A stretch of DNA of 64,000 nucleotides from Lacrimispora sphenoides (GTDB lineage Bacteria; Bacillota; Clostridia; Lachnospirales; Lachnospiraceae): assembly GCF_900105215.1 (NCBI RefSeq), contig NZ_FOIP01000001.1:1572001-1636000 (forward strand), read 5' to 3'. The translations under genes were made by a program, and so were the position numbers. The notes below the pieces were generated by a model, which saw only the letters and a list, made by a program, of their open reading frames with translations, had not been told where the DNA came from and did no database searches. Position 1 is the stretch's first letter. Each line of letters opens with the position of its first letter. Positions 1 through 7,433 of this stretch are shown one piece after another.

Positions 1-1056
1 AAGGCTGGGTTTTTATCCCCAATCAAAGCCCTCACCATTCCCCTGCAGCTTGATCTTTCAGGAGTTGGTATGCAGTCCGGGGACTTCAAATCCGGAGATC
101 TGGCAACGGCCCTGGATCCATACCTATATCAGATCGCAGATGAAATGGAAAAGCATTGCAGGGATCGGAAGACCGTTGTATTCCTTCCTTTGGTAAAAAC
201 AAGCCAGAAATTCCGGGATATCTTGAATGAAAAGGGTTTTAAGGCTGCTGAGGTAAACGGGGATAGTAAGGACCGTTCGGAGGTCCTGGCAGCCTATGAG
301 CGAGGCGATTATAACGTACTCTGCAACTCTATGCTTCTTACGGAAGGCTGGGACTGTCCAAGTGTAGATTGCATTGTGGTCCTACGGCCGACGAAGGTCC
401 GTAGCCTTTACAGCCAGATGGTAGGGCGTGGTACCAGATTATTCCCAGGGAAAGACCATTTATTATTATTAGACTTTCTATGGCACACGGAACGCCATGA
501 ACTATGCCATCCTGCAAGCCTGATCTGTCAGGATGAGGAAGTGGCCCGGAAAATGACTGAGAACATCGAAAAGGCCGGCTGCCCTATGGATATTGAAGAG
601 GCAGAAAAACAGGCGGCAGAAGATGTTGTCGCTCAAAGAGAGGAAGCCCTTGCAAAGCAGCTTAAGGAAATGAGAAACCGCAAAAAGAAGCTGGTGGATC
701 CTCTGCAGTTTGAAATGAGTATCCAGGCGGAGGATCTGTCAGGATATGTTCCGGCCTTTGGTTGGGAAATGGCACCACCATCAGATAGCCAGAAAAGAGA
801 GCTTGAAAAGCGTGGGATCCTCCCTGATCAGATCGACAATGCAGGAAAGGCCAGTCTCATCCTGGATCGTTTACACAAGCGTCAGGAAGAAAATTTGAGT
901 ACACCAAAGCAGATCCGCTGCCTGGAAAAATACGGATTTCAGCATGTTGGAACGTGGAACTTTGTTTCTGCTAAAAACATGATTGACCGTATAGCAGCGG
1001 CAGGTTGGAGGGGCGCACCCTCTGGCGTGAATCCGCAGGAATATATACCGGAATAA
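1..1056 (+). CDS. DEAD/DEAH-box helicase, C-terminal part (phage replication)
   Basis: The reading frame is open to the first base of the window, so the N-terminal part, including the Walker A and DEAH motifs, lies outside. The visible part is the second RecA-like domain of a superfamily 2 helicase. It shows a strand ending in VVFLPLV, then the motif V region (LLTEGWDCP) and motif VI (QMVGRGTR), which carries the arginine finger. A charged helical stretch follows, and a C-terminal tail ending SGVNPQEYIPE. Such helicases sit beside the primase in many Firmicutes siphoviruses and probably unwind the phage origin. The next gene starts 13 bp downstream with its own Shine-Dalgarno site (AAGGAG), so the two are likely cotranscribed. 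Confidence 0.88.
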   Translation, partial: KAGFLSPIKALTIPLQLDLSGVGMQSGDFKSGDLATALDPYLYQIADEMEKHCRDRKTVVFLPLVKTSQKFRDILNEKGFKAAEVNGDSKDRSEVLAAYERGDYNVLCNSMLLTEGWDCPSVDCIVVLRPTKVRSLYSQMVGRGTRLFPGKDHLLLLDFLWHTERHELCHPASLICQDEEVARKMTENIEKAGCPMDIEEAEKQAAEDVVAQREEALAKQLKEMRNRKKKLVDPLQFEMSIQAEDLSGYVPAFGWEMAPPSDSQKRELEKRGILPDQIDNAGKASLILDRLHKRQEENLSTPKQIRCLEKYGFQHVGTWNFVSAKNMIDRIAAAGWRGAPSGVNPQEYIPE

Positions 1057-1069
1057 GGAGACTTGAAAC

Positions 1070-3286
1070 ATGGATAGTACATACGACCTCATGGAGGTCC
1101 TAAATCATATAGACCCCTCAGAGCTTTCATATCAGGACTGGATTAATGTCGGCATGGCTCTGCAGCATGAAGGGTATACCGTTGATGTGTGGGACCGTTG
1201 GAGCATGAATGACCGGCGCTATCACGCAGGGGAATGTGAGAAGAAATGGCGAGGCTTCCACGGGGCCGGTACTCCGGTTACAGGTGGAACCATTGTCCAG
1301 TATGCCAGGGATCAGGGGTGGACACCTCCCTATGATCCCGGCACTGCCCTTGACTGGAACGACACTATTTCCGTTGAAGGTGTTGTTGTTGATAAGAATT
1401 GGGTGGAGGGCCGTGAAGTTATAGAACCGAAACAATGGGATCCGGCCAGGGAGCTTATTAAGTACCTGGAAGCCCTCTTTGAAGCAGGGGAAAATGTCGG
1501 CTATGTAGTAAAGAGCTGGAAAAAGGAAGAAGAAAACAAATGGGTACCGGCAGACAGTGGAACCTGTGACAGAACCGCAGGGCAGCTTGTTGAACTCTTG
1601 TCACAGTGCAATGGGGATATAGGCAGCGTGCTTGGAGACTATGACCCGGAGGGTGGAGCCTGGATCCGATTTAATCCCATGGACGGAAAAGGTGCTAAAA
1701 ACGAAAACGTAACTGATTTTAAATATGCTTTGGTGGAATCGGATTCCATGGATATTGAGAAGCAGCACGCCATTATAAGGGAATTGGAATTACCGGTCGC
1801 CTGTCTGGTGCACAGCGGAGGAAAGAGTCTCCACGCCATTGTAAGGGTTGACGCCGTAGACTACACAGAGTACCGAAAGCGAGTAGATTATCTCTACGAT
1901 ATCTGCAAGAAAAATGGGCTTGCCATTGATCAACAGAACCGGAATCCTTCCAGGTTATCCAGAATGCCCGGTGTCATGCGAGGCGGTCAGAAGCAGTTTA
2001 TCGTTGATACTAATATAGGTAAAGAGAGCTGGACGGAATGGAAAGAATGGATCGAGTCCATCAACGATGATCTTCCTGATCCGGAAAGCCTTGATGATGT
2101 ATGGGAGAACCTTCCGGAGCTGGCACCGACCCTGATTGACGGATTGTTACGACAAGGACATAAGATGCTGATTGCTGGCCCATCAAAGGCCGGGAAATCG
2201 TTTTTACAGATAGAAATGTGTATTGCTATAGCTGAGGGAAAACATTGGCTTAACTGGGCTTGTACGCAGGGGAAAATCATGTATGTGAATCTGGAGCTTG
2301 ACCGGGCCAGCTGCCTTCACCGATTCAAAGACGTGTATCAGGCTCTTGGGTGGCAACCTAAGAACCTTAAAAACATAGATATCTGGAACTTAAGAGGTAA
2401 GTCACGACCCATGGACAAGCTGGCTCCCATGCTGATCCGTAGAGCTGCGAAAAAGAATTACATAGTTATTGTTATTGATCCGATCTACAAGGTTATCACT
2501 GGTGATGAAAACAGCGCGGATCAGATGTCTAATTTCTGCAACCAGTTCGACAAGGTGTGCACAGAGCTTGGCGTGGCAGTGATCTACTGCCACCATCACA
2601 GCAAGGGAAGCCAGGGCGGAAAGAAGTCCATGGACCGGGCCAGCGGATCCGGTGTATTCGCCAGGGATCCTGATGCGCTTATTGACCTCATAGAACTAGA
2701 AACGACCGAAGAGCTTATGAAGCAACAGGAGAACCGGGCAGTCTGTGACGCCTGCAGGCAGTACCTTGATGCTAATACTAAGTGGGAGGACGACCTCTCC
2801 CAGGACGATTTATGTAGTAGCTTCCAGATGATGGAGTACTGTAAAGAGAAGCTGGAAAAGTGGCAGATGGCGGTCCTGGAGCGCAATATCGAAGCAGCCA
2901 AGGCCAAGGTAAAAGGAATGACCGCATGGCGTATTGAAGGGACCCTCAGAGAGTTTTCCAAGTTTGAACCGCAGAACCTCTGGTTTAATTATCCGGTACA
3001 TGAGTTGGATAAGTCCGGAGTCCTGGAAGATATTCAGCCAGAGGCGGATGCACCTTCATGGAAGAAGAATTTCAGCAAAAAGAAGAATCCGGAAGAGGCC
3101 AAGAAGGAACGTAAGGAGAGTTTGGAAACTAATTATGAATCTATCCTAAGTTTCAATAATGGTGAAAAAGTGACGGTAAAAGAACTGTGTGAAGCCATGG
3201 GGAAATCCGAAGATACGATCAGGAGACACATAAAAGAGCATGGCGGTTTCTGGATTACTGATGGAGAAGTCGGCAAAAAGCAGTAG
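1070..3286 (+). CDS. Phage primase-helicase (PriCT/primase plus AAA ATPase)
   Basis: The 738-residue protein has an N-terminal PriCT-2-like segment (about residues 5-65, with QDWINVGMAL and the CEKKWRGF pattern). A primase-like region follows (about 215-310, with VHSGGKSLHAIVRV and NRNPSRLSRMPG, as in archaeo-eukaryotic type primases of phages and plasmids). Then comes a RecA/AAA_25 ATPase with Walker A GPSKAGKS at residues 370-377 and a Walker B-like IVIVIDP near 465. The C terminus (about 700-730) looks like a helix-turn-helix (VKELCEAMGKSEDTIRRHI). It should prime and help open the phage origin with the upstream helicase. A clear Shine-Dalgarno site (AAGGAG) precedes the ATG. Domain names are by pattern recognition. 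Confidence 0.85.
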   Translation: MDSTYDLMEVLNHIDPSELSYQDWINVGMALQHEGYTVDVWDRWSMNDRRYHAGECEKKWRGFHGAGTPVTGGTIVQYARDQGWTPPYDPGTALDWNDTISVEGVVVDKNWVEGREVIEPKQWDPARELIKYLEALFEAGENVGYVVKSWKKEEENKWVPADSGTCDRTAGQLVELLSQCNGDIGSVLGDYDPEGGAWIRFNPMDGKGAKNENVTDFKYALVESDSMDIEKQHAIIRELELPVACLVHSGGKSLHAIVRVDAVDYTEYRKRVDYLYDICKKNGLAIDQQNRNPSRLSRMPGVMRGGQKQFIVDTNIGKESWTEWKEWIESINDDLPDPESLDDVWENLPELAPTLIDGLLRQGHKMLIAGPSKAGKSFLQIEMCIAIAEGKHWLNWACTQGKIMYVNLELDRASCLHRFKDVYQALGWQPKNLKNIDIWNLRGKSRPMDKLAPMLIRRAAKKNYIVIVIDPIYKVITGDENSADQMSNFCNQFDKVCTELGVAVIYCHHHSKGSQGGKKSMDRASGSGVFARDPDALIDLIELETTEELMKQQENRAVCDACRQYLDANTKWEDDLSQDDLCSSFQMMEYCKEKLEKWQMAVLERNIEAAKAKVKGMTAWRIEGTLREFSKFEPQNLWFNYPVHELDKSGVLEDIQPEADAPSWKKNFSKKKNPEEAKKERKESLETNYESILSFNNGEKVTVKELCEAMGKSEDTIRRHIKEHGGFWITDGEVGKKQ

Positions 3287-3310
3287 CCGCAAAGTCGAAG
3301 CCGCAAGTGC

Positions 3311-3436
3311 GGGAGCCGCACGCAAAAAGGAAAAATGCGTCTTGCGTTTTATATACTCAAAATCGAAGTATTTTCGAAAATGCGGGAGACGCACGCAAAG
3401 TCGGTAAAAATCGAGTTTGAGGGAGACGCACGCAAA
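3311..3436 (+). repeat. Three iteron-like repeats, GGGAGMCGCACGCAAA
   Basis: A 16-bp sequence occurs three times in direct orientation: at 3311-3326 (GGGAGCCGCACGCAAA), and at 3384-3399 and 3421-3436 (both GGGAGACGCACGCAAA). Partial inverted copies (TGCGTCTTGCG near 3336, TGCGGCTTGCGCC near 3461) lie between and after them. The block follows directly on the primase-helicase gene, so binding sites of a replication initiator are the natural reading. This is inference from position. Confidence 0.6.
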
Positions 3437-3437
3437 C

Positions 3438-3543
3438 CTATGTATATACATACATAGAAATGCGGCTTGCGCCTCAGTGGTACGGGGGTGTGTGGGAGTG
3501 GGCTAAAGCACAGCCCGCTCCACATCCCACCCCTGCCCCGTAC
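3438..3543 (+). other. Palindrome and long hairpin, part of candidate phage origin
   Basis: A perfect inverted repeat CTATGTAT-ATAC-ATACATAG occupies 3438-3457. A larger GC-rich hairpin lies at 3480-3543: GTACGGGG (3480-3487) pairs with CCCCGTAC (3536-3543), and GTGGGCT/AGCCCGCTC pair nearer the loop, with imperfections between. There is no T-tract, so it is unlikely to be an intrinsic terminator. With the iteron-like repeats it makes the 314-bp gene-free stretch 3287-3600 the best candidate for the phage replication origin. Confidence 0.5.
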
Positions 3544-3600
3544 AAGTCGCGTGAATGAAAGTGAAAAAATAAAATCAATGCGTTAAAGGAGTGAAGTGAA

Positions 3601-3762
3601 ATGTTTTGTCCGATTTTAAAAGTTGATTGCATGGAAAAATCATGTGCATGGTACAGCGGGAGTTATGAAGCGTGCGCTGTTCAATTGACTGGAGAGAGCT
3701 TGTCAGAAATTTCTGTCACAACAGAAGATAAAGGGGTAAAGGTGATTGTGGATGACGATTGA
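3601..3762 (+). CDS. Small cysteine-containing phage protein (53 aa)
   Basis: The frame starts at an ATG preceded by AAAGGAGTGAAG and ends TGA inside the start region of rusA. The product begins MFCPILKVDCMEKSCAWY and has four cysteines in its first 25 residues (positions 3, 10, 15, 25), spaced like a small zinc knuckle. Such short Cys proteins are common between phage replication and resolvase genes. The function is unknown. The overlap with the next gene suggests translational coupling. Confidence 0.6.
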   Translation: MFCPILKVDCMEKSCAWYSGSYEACAVQLTGESLSEISVTTEDKGVKVIVDDD

Positions 3763-4150
3763 TTTCTTTATGCCGATGAAAAAGGTCCCCACTGTGACGC
3801 ACCAGGAGAAGCAAGTGCATGTGGTAAATGGGAAGCCGATCTTTTATGAACCGGAAGAACTAAAAGCGGCCAGGGCGAAGTTTTTAGCGCACTTGGGGCA
3901 GCACGTCCCGGAAAAAAGGTTCACTGGTCCTGTGAGGCTGACAACGTGGTGGTGCTTCCCTGTTACTGGCAAGCATAAGAACGGGGAGTATAAGACCAGC
4001 AAGCCTGACACAGACAATCTGGTAAAGCTTCTTAAGGACGTTATGACGGAGCTACACTATTGGAAAGATGATGCACAGGTGGCGTCGGAAGTGATTGAAA
4101 AGTACTGGGCGGATCTCCCTGGCATTTACGTAAAGGTGGAAAGCCTATGA
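3752..4150 (+). CDS. RusA-family Holliday junction resolvase
   Basis: The 132-residue product carries the RusA signature KPDTDNLVK followed by WKDDAQV. Its conserved aspartates bind the metal used to cut Holliday junctions. RusA dimers resolve recombination and replication branches during phage growth. I prefer the ATG at 3752, which has AGGTG seven bases upstream, over the TTG two codons earlier. It overlaps the end of the preceding small gene by 11 bp and its TGA overlaps the next start (ATGA). The family call is secure from the motif. Confidence 0.9.
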   Translation: MTIDFFMPMKKVPTVTHQEKQVHVVNGKPIFYEPEELKAARAKFLAHLGQHVPEKRFTGPVRLTTWWCFPVTGKHKNGEYKTSKPDTDNLVKLLKDVMTELHYWKDDAQVASEVIEKYWADLPGIYVKVESL

Positions 4151-4362
4151 CGGATCAGGAAGTACAGAAAGCCTTTGATGAGGTGTATAACAAGTTCTGG
4201 CTTAATTATCGCAACAAGCCTATTCCGAACGATTCTGAGGAATGGGAACGAGTTCATACATGGGCAGTAGTCCTGATGAAGAAGTATCCCTTCATGGAGC
4301 AGCTGGTGGCGGAAATGATGGCAGAGATTGACCAGAGAATGAGAAAAAGAGAAAACGTTTAA
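4147..4362 (+). CDS. Phage hypothetical protein (71 aa)
   Basis: The gene overlaps rusA through ATGA and is therefore probably translationally coupled to it. The protein is short, with alternating charged and aromatic residues and a helical C terminus ending in MRKRENV. I recognise no domain. Small proteins of this size often follow RusA in clostridial siphoviruses, without assigned function. Confidence 0.65.
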   Translation: MTDQEVQKAFDEVYNKFWLNYRNKPIPNDSEEWERVHTWAVVLMKKYPFMEQLVAEMMAEIDQRMRKRENV

Positions 4363-4371
4363 AGGAGTGCA

Positions 4372-4536
4372 ATGAAAGAAGATTGTGGAAATTGTAGATA
4401 TAAAAACCGGGGCAGTTTACGGTACCCGTGCAGTACCGGAGTGTACCAGCTTTATCATTCAAATAGATGTTTCATGTGGAGAAAGAGAACATGGTGGCAG
4501 CATTTTGTTGAGAAGATTATGAGTGGAAAAGGGTGA
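4372..4536 (+). CDS. Small basic Cys protein (54 aa)
   Basis: An ATG with AAAGGAGTG just upstream opens a 54-codon frame. The product starts MKEDCGNCRYKNRG and has cysteines at 5, 8, 20 and 33, with a tryptophan- and arginine-rich C-terminal half. The CxxC pair followed by basic residues suggests a small zinc-binding or nucleic-acid-binding protein. It ends five bases before the methylase start. The function is unknown; it could be an adaptor for the adjacent methylase, but nothing shows this. Confidence 0.55.
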   Translation: MKEDCGNCRYKNRGSLRYPCSTGVYQLYHSNRCFMWRKRTWWQHFVEKIMSGKG

Positions 4537-4540
4537 ACAA

Positions 4541-5386
4541 ATGAAATCATTATTGCATTATCCCGGAGGTAAGAAACGGATCGCTCCCTGGATAATTGGG
4601 AATATGCCTAAACACCACAGTTATTTGGATCCATTCTTTGGGGGAGGGGCTATCCTTTTCGCAAAGCCCCCTTCCAGGATTGAGACGGTGAATGATCTTG
4701 ACGGTGATGTGGTGAATTTCTTCCGAGTTATTCAGAATCCGGAAAGCTGTCAGAAGTTGCAGGACTGGCTTACATATACGCCGTATTCCAGACAGATCTA
4801 TGAGGATACCTTTACAAGAGAGCCTCAGTCACCGGTGGAGCGAGCCGGATACTTTGCAGTAAGATCCATGCAGAGTCATGGATTCCGACTAAATGGGAAT
4901 TGCGGTTGGAAGAAAGATGTTTATGGCAGGGAAGCAGCCTATGCGGTCCGGTATTGGAATCAGCTTCCGGAAGCACTGGCAGAAATGGCCGTCCGGCTGA
5001 AAGGCGTACAGATCGAGAACAGACCGGCGCTGGAGTAGATCAGAGCCTTTGACCATGAAAACGTCCTGATCTACCTGGATCCACCTTATGTACTATCCAC
5101 ACGAGGCCGGAAGCAGTACCGGTATGAAATGTCTGATCAGGATCATGAGGAGCTGCTGGACGTAAGTGTCCACAGCCGGGCGAAGATTATGCTTTCCGGA
5201 TATGACTGTGAGTTGTATGAACGTTATTTGAAGAACTGGTACAAACTGCAGATGCCGGCCAGGGCGCAGAATAATCTTAGACGGGTGGAAACGCTGTGGT
5301 TAAACTTTGAGCCGGTGGAGCAGATGAGATTAGAATCAGAGGTAGGCAAGGAAGCGGGAAGATCAGTGATTATGTCAGCTACGTAA
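4541..5386 (+). pseudogene. Dam-type adenine methyltransferase broken by an in-frame TAG
   Basis: The first 165 residues match the D12 (Dam) adenine methylase family: LLHYPGGKKR near the N terminus, then the AdoMet-binding YLDPFFGGGAI. At 5036-5038 an in-frame TAG interrupts the frame. The same frame then continues without gaps to 5386, with the catalytic DPPY at what would be residue 183, a basic stretch and the family's C-terminal region. Read through, the protein would be 281 residues, normal for Dam. The truncated product lacks DPPY and should be inactive. A single substitution (for example TTG to TAG) explains it. Sequencing error or amber suppression are alternatives. The ATG at 4541 is preferred over an upstream GTG. 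Confidence 0.85.
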
Positions 5387-5409
5387 ACCCGAATTTTCAG
5401 GAGGAGAAT

Positions 5410-5676
5410 ATGAGCCGTTGCGATGAATGTAAAAAATATGCTGGTTTGCATAAGCCCAGGAAAGTTGACGAACAAAACTATATTTATGGATTTTGCTTTA
5501 AGGATTTCCACGGCAGTTATGGCAGCACATATCCGGTGTATATCCCGGATGGAGGAGTATGCAAGGCTTTTGATAAGTCTTCAGAAGAAAAATATGAATA
5601 TGAAATAGATCCTGCATTTAAGTGTGAGTGTTGCAAGAAAGAGATGTTGGGCAAGATCGCTAAATGCTTAAATTAG
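5410..5676 (+). CDS. Cysteine-rich small phage protein (88 aa), probable zinc binder
   Basis: A strong Shine-Dalgarno site (AGGAGG) lies just before the ATG. The product begins MSRCDECKKYAG and ends with CECCKKEMLGKIAKC, so CxxC-type pairs sit at both ends, with an aromatic middle. This pattern suggests a treble-clef or similar zinc fold. It follows the methylase by 23 bp. I do not recognise the family. Confidence 0.65.
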   Translation: MSRCDECKKYAGLHKPRKVDEQNYIYGFCFKDFHGSYGSTYPVYIPDGGVCKAFDKSSEEKYEYEIDPAFKCECCKKEMLGKIAKCLN

Positions 5677-5710
5677 GATTTCCCGGAGCACCGGGGGAAA
5701 GAATGTAATT

Positions 5711-5956
5711 ATGAAAAAATTGGTTCTTTTTTACGAAAAAGTAGTACATACACATGCGGTTGAGGTGGAAGTAGAAAACGATGAAGAACTTGAGCAATTC
5801 ATTGAAGATGTAAATGACGGTGATTATGATAATGCCGATGAAGCAATCACTGAATTATCATCATTAGGGAGCGTGAAGGTAAACGGCATTGAAAAGGATT
5901 ATGACACAGATATTGATGAAGTGGAATGTGATTCTAAGGATGCTGATGAAAACTGA
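5711..5956 (+). CDS. Highly acidic small protein (81 aa)
   Basis: The frame starts at an ATG about 20 bp after a GGGGGAAAG purine stretch. The first 20 residues resemble a beta strand (KKLVLFYEKVV). The rest is dominated by Asp and Glu, roughly 40 percent of all residues, including DVNDGDYDNADEA and a DTDIDEVECD tail. Phage proteins of this charge sometimes mimic DNA (restriction or CRISPR inhibitors), but there is no sequence proof here. Lying between two methyltransferase genes makes an anti-restriction role worth considering. Confidence 0.6.
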   Translation: MKKLVLFYEKVVHTHAVEVEVENDEELEQFIEDVNDGDYDNADEAITELSSLGSVKVNGIEKDYDTDIDEVECDSKDADEN

Positions 5957-5972
5957 TATTTGATTGATTAAG

Positions 5973-6017
5973 AAAGGAGGCCGGAGCCGTCCGGACGAAA
6001 AGGTACCTGGCTCCTTT
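5973..6017 (+). promoter_or_regulatory. Hairpin that can sequester the ribosome site ahead of dcm
   Basis: AAAGGAGG (5973-5980) is the only good Shine-Dalgarno site before the methyltransferase start, but it lies about 40 nt upstream of the ATG at 6022. It can pair with GGCTCCTTT at 6009-6017, or GGAGCC (5983-5988) can pair with GGCTCC instead. The stem either hides the ribosome site or brings it near the start codon. This is a prediction from complementarity only. Confidence 0.35.
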
Positions 6018-6021
6018 AAAA

Positions 6022-7032
6022 ATGGGATTTGAAGTATTTGAAAATTATAAATGTGATGGTCAGATGGAATTGACCGATTGCACCGGAAACAGGCAGCTCA
6101 CGCACTTATCCCTCTTTTCGGGAATCGGAGGTCTTGATTTGGCAGCTGAATGGGCCGGATTTGAAAGTGTAGGGCAGTGTGAATGGGCTGATTATCCGAC
6201 ACAGGTATTAGAAAAGCACTGGCCTGATGTACCACGATGGAGAGATATCAGGACATTGAATGGAGAGAGTTTTTATGAAAGGACAAACAGAAGGACAGTT
6301 GACATTATCTCAGGTGGATTCCCGTGTCAGCCTTTCAGTGTTGCCGGGAAGCAAAGAGGCAAGGACGATGACCGTTACCTCTGGCCAGAAATGGTTAGGG
6401 TTATCAAAGAATTGCGGCCAGCTTGGGTTGTTGGAGAAAATGTTGCTGGAATCATCAATATGGCACTCGACACGGTGTTATCTGACTTGGAAGCCGCAGG
6501 CTACACCGTCAGGACGTTTGTATTACCAGCTTGCGGTGTCAACGCCCCGCACCAGCGATATAGAACCGCCATTGTGGCCTACACCAAAGGCAACAATACG
6601 GGGAGATTGTCCATCAGAGAGAGCGAGGAGAAGCCCAGATTTAGCAAGTGTAGTAAAGATGTGGCCGACACCTCAGGCATCAGATACAGCGGAACACAAA
6701 GTGATAGGGAACCCGGTAATTACCAAAAACGGAACGATCAGGCATATGAACAGGGAGGGAGGACAAAGCCTGATGCAGTTATCAAAGGTAGTGTTGTATG
6801 CAACACCACAAGCCAGGGATTACAGAACGGGTCAGAAAAGTCGCTGGGAAAGCAAAGAGAGAAGCAGGAATCTAAACGATCAGATTGGTGGGCAGCTGAA
6901 CCCGGAGTGGGTAGAGTGGCTAATGGGGTTCCCCATCGGGTGGACAGAATTAAATGCCTCGGAAATGCAGTAGTACCAGCACAGTTTTACCCAATATTCC
7001 AGGCAATAGCTGATATAGAGTTACATAGGTAA
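6022..7032 (+). CDS. DNA (cytosine-5) methyltransferase
   Basis: The 336-residue product has the C5-methyltransferase motifs in order. Motif I is SLFSGIGGLDLAAEW (about 30-44). The catalytic PCQ loop is GGFPCQPFSVAG, with Cys102. The ENV motif (GENVAGI) is at 139-141, then APHQRYRTAIVAY. The C-terminal RVDRIKCLGNAVVP closes the catalytic domain. The region 190-290 is polar, low in hydrophobics and weakly structured, unlike a compact target-recognition domain. It coincides with a second long open frame. It probably methylates phage DNA to evade restriction. The start codon is uncertain because no close ribosome site exists; a later start near residue 25 is possible. Confidence 0.9.
   Translation: MGFEVFENYKCDGQMELTDCTGNRQLTHLSLFSGIGGLDLAAEWAGFESVGQCEWADYPTQVLEKHWPDVPRWRDIRTLNGESFYERTNRRTVDIISGGFPCQPFSVAGKQRGKDDDRYLWPEMVRVIKELRPAWVVGENVAGIINMALDTVLSDLEAAGYTVRTFVLPACGVNAPHQRYRTAIVAYTKGNNTGRLSIRESEEKPRFSKCSKDVADTSGIRYSGTQSDREPGNYQKRNDQAYEQGGRTKPDAVIKGSVVCNTTSQGLQNGSEKSLGKQREKQESKRSDWWAAEPGVGRVANGVPHRVDRIKCLGNAVVPAQFYPIFQAIADIELHR
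6275..6973 (+). CDS. Long overlapping frame inside dcm with WPTP/LNPEWVEWLMGFP motifs
   Basis: In the +1 frame relative to dcm (codons start one base later) an uninterrupted frame runs 232 codons from an ATG with GGAGAG seven bases upstream. Its product is not random-looking. It has a WHSTRCYLTWKPQATPSGRLY segment, an STPRTSDIEP segment, two WPTPxA motifs (LWPTPKAT, MWPTPQASD), ATPQARDYR, and near the end GGQLNPEWVEWLMGFPIGWT. These resemble a conserved protein family that I recall accompanying phage cytosine methyltransferases. The same bases encode essential methyltransferase motifs in the other frame, so this is candidate dual coding. Whether it is translated is unknown. Confidence 0.5.
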   Translation: MKGQTEGQLTLSQVDSRVSLSVLPGSKEARTMTVTSGQKWLGLSKNCGQLGLLEKMLLESSIWHSTRCYLTWKPQATPSGRLYYQLAVSTPRTSDIEPPLWPTPKATIRGDCPSERARRSPDLASVVKMWPTPQASDTAEHKVIGNPVITKNGTIRHMNREGGQSLMQLSKVVLYATPQARDYRTGQKSRWESKERSRNLNDQIGGQLNPEWVEWLMGFPIGWTELNASEMQ

Positions 7033-7060
7033 ACGAATATTTTCATGAGGAGGGTACAGA

Positions 7061-7270
7061 TTGAGAAAATCACCAAAAGAGCGCCGGAATCAGTATGTGC
7101 AAGCGCAGAGGATCACCACGGCAGAGGCTGCTATAGCAGTAAAAGGACCGCCGGCCACGACCTTCTCTGCAACACATCCGGCTTATACATATACGAGTTC
7201 GTGTTTGGATCCGAGGCGGAGGGAGCCGCCAAGGCTGAGAAAGAAGGTAGAGTGTGAAACTAGAAGATAA
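7061..7270 (+). CDS. Small basic phage protein (69 aa)
   Basis: A TTG start at 7061 has GAGGAGG seven bases upstream, which makes it a better start than the ATG at 7045, which has no ribosome site. The product begins with basic residues (RKSPKERRNQYVQAQRITT) and ends with an arginine- and lysine-rich tail. It overlaps the following gene by 17 bp. No domain is recognised, and it may bind nucleic acid. A competing frame from 7045 is open over the same region but has the poorer start. Confidence 0.45.
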   Translation: MRKSPKERRNQYVQAQRITTAEAAIAVKGPPATTFSATHPAYTYTSSCLDPRRREPPRLRKKVECETRR

Positions 7271-7433
7271 AAAGAAAATCGTTGTCCAGGTTTATCCTGG
7301 CAGGAAGTTTGGGACTGTGATCGGCAGCAATGATGGCCTGATCGGGATCCTGCAGGACAATGGGGAGTATATGGATGTACCTCAGGAGAGGTTGAGGATT
7401 ATTTCAGAGGGAGAGGAGGAAGTTAATGAATAA
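7254..7433 (+). CDS. Small phage protein (59 aa), beta-rich
   Basis: The frame begins at GTG after an AAGGT stretch and ends TAA inside the start of the next gene (overlap of 8 bp). The product (start MKLEDKKKIVVQVYPG) is rich in Val, Ile and Gly with a QDNGEYMDVPQERL segment, and looks like a small beta-barrel or SH3-like fold. The function is unknown. The tight overlaps with both neighbours support it as real. Confidence 0.55.
   Translation: MKLEDKKKIVVQVYPGRKFGTVIGSNDGLIGILQDNGEYMDVPQERLRIISEGEEEVNE

Noticed and set aside
7045..7257. Alternative frame from the ATG at 7045
   Set aside because: No Shine-Dalgarno site upstream; the frame from TTG 7061 has GAGGAGG at proper spacing.
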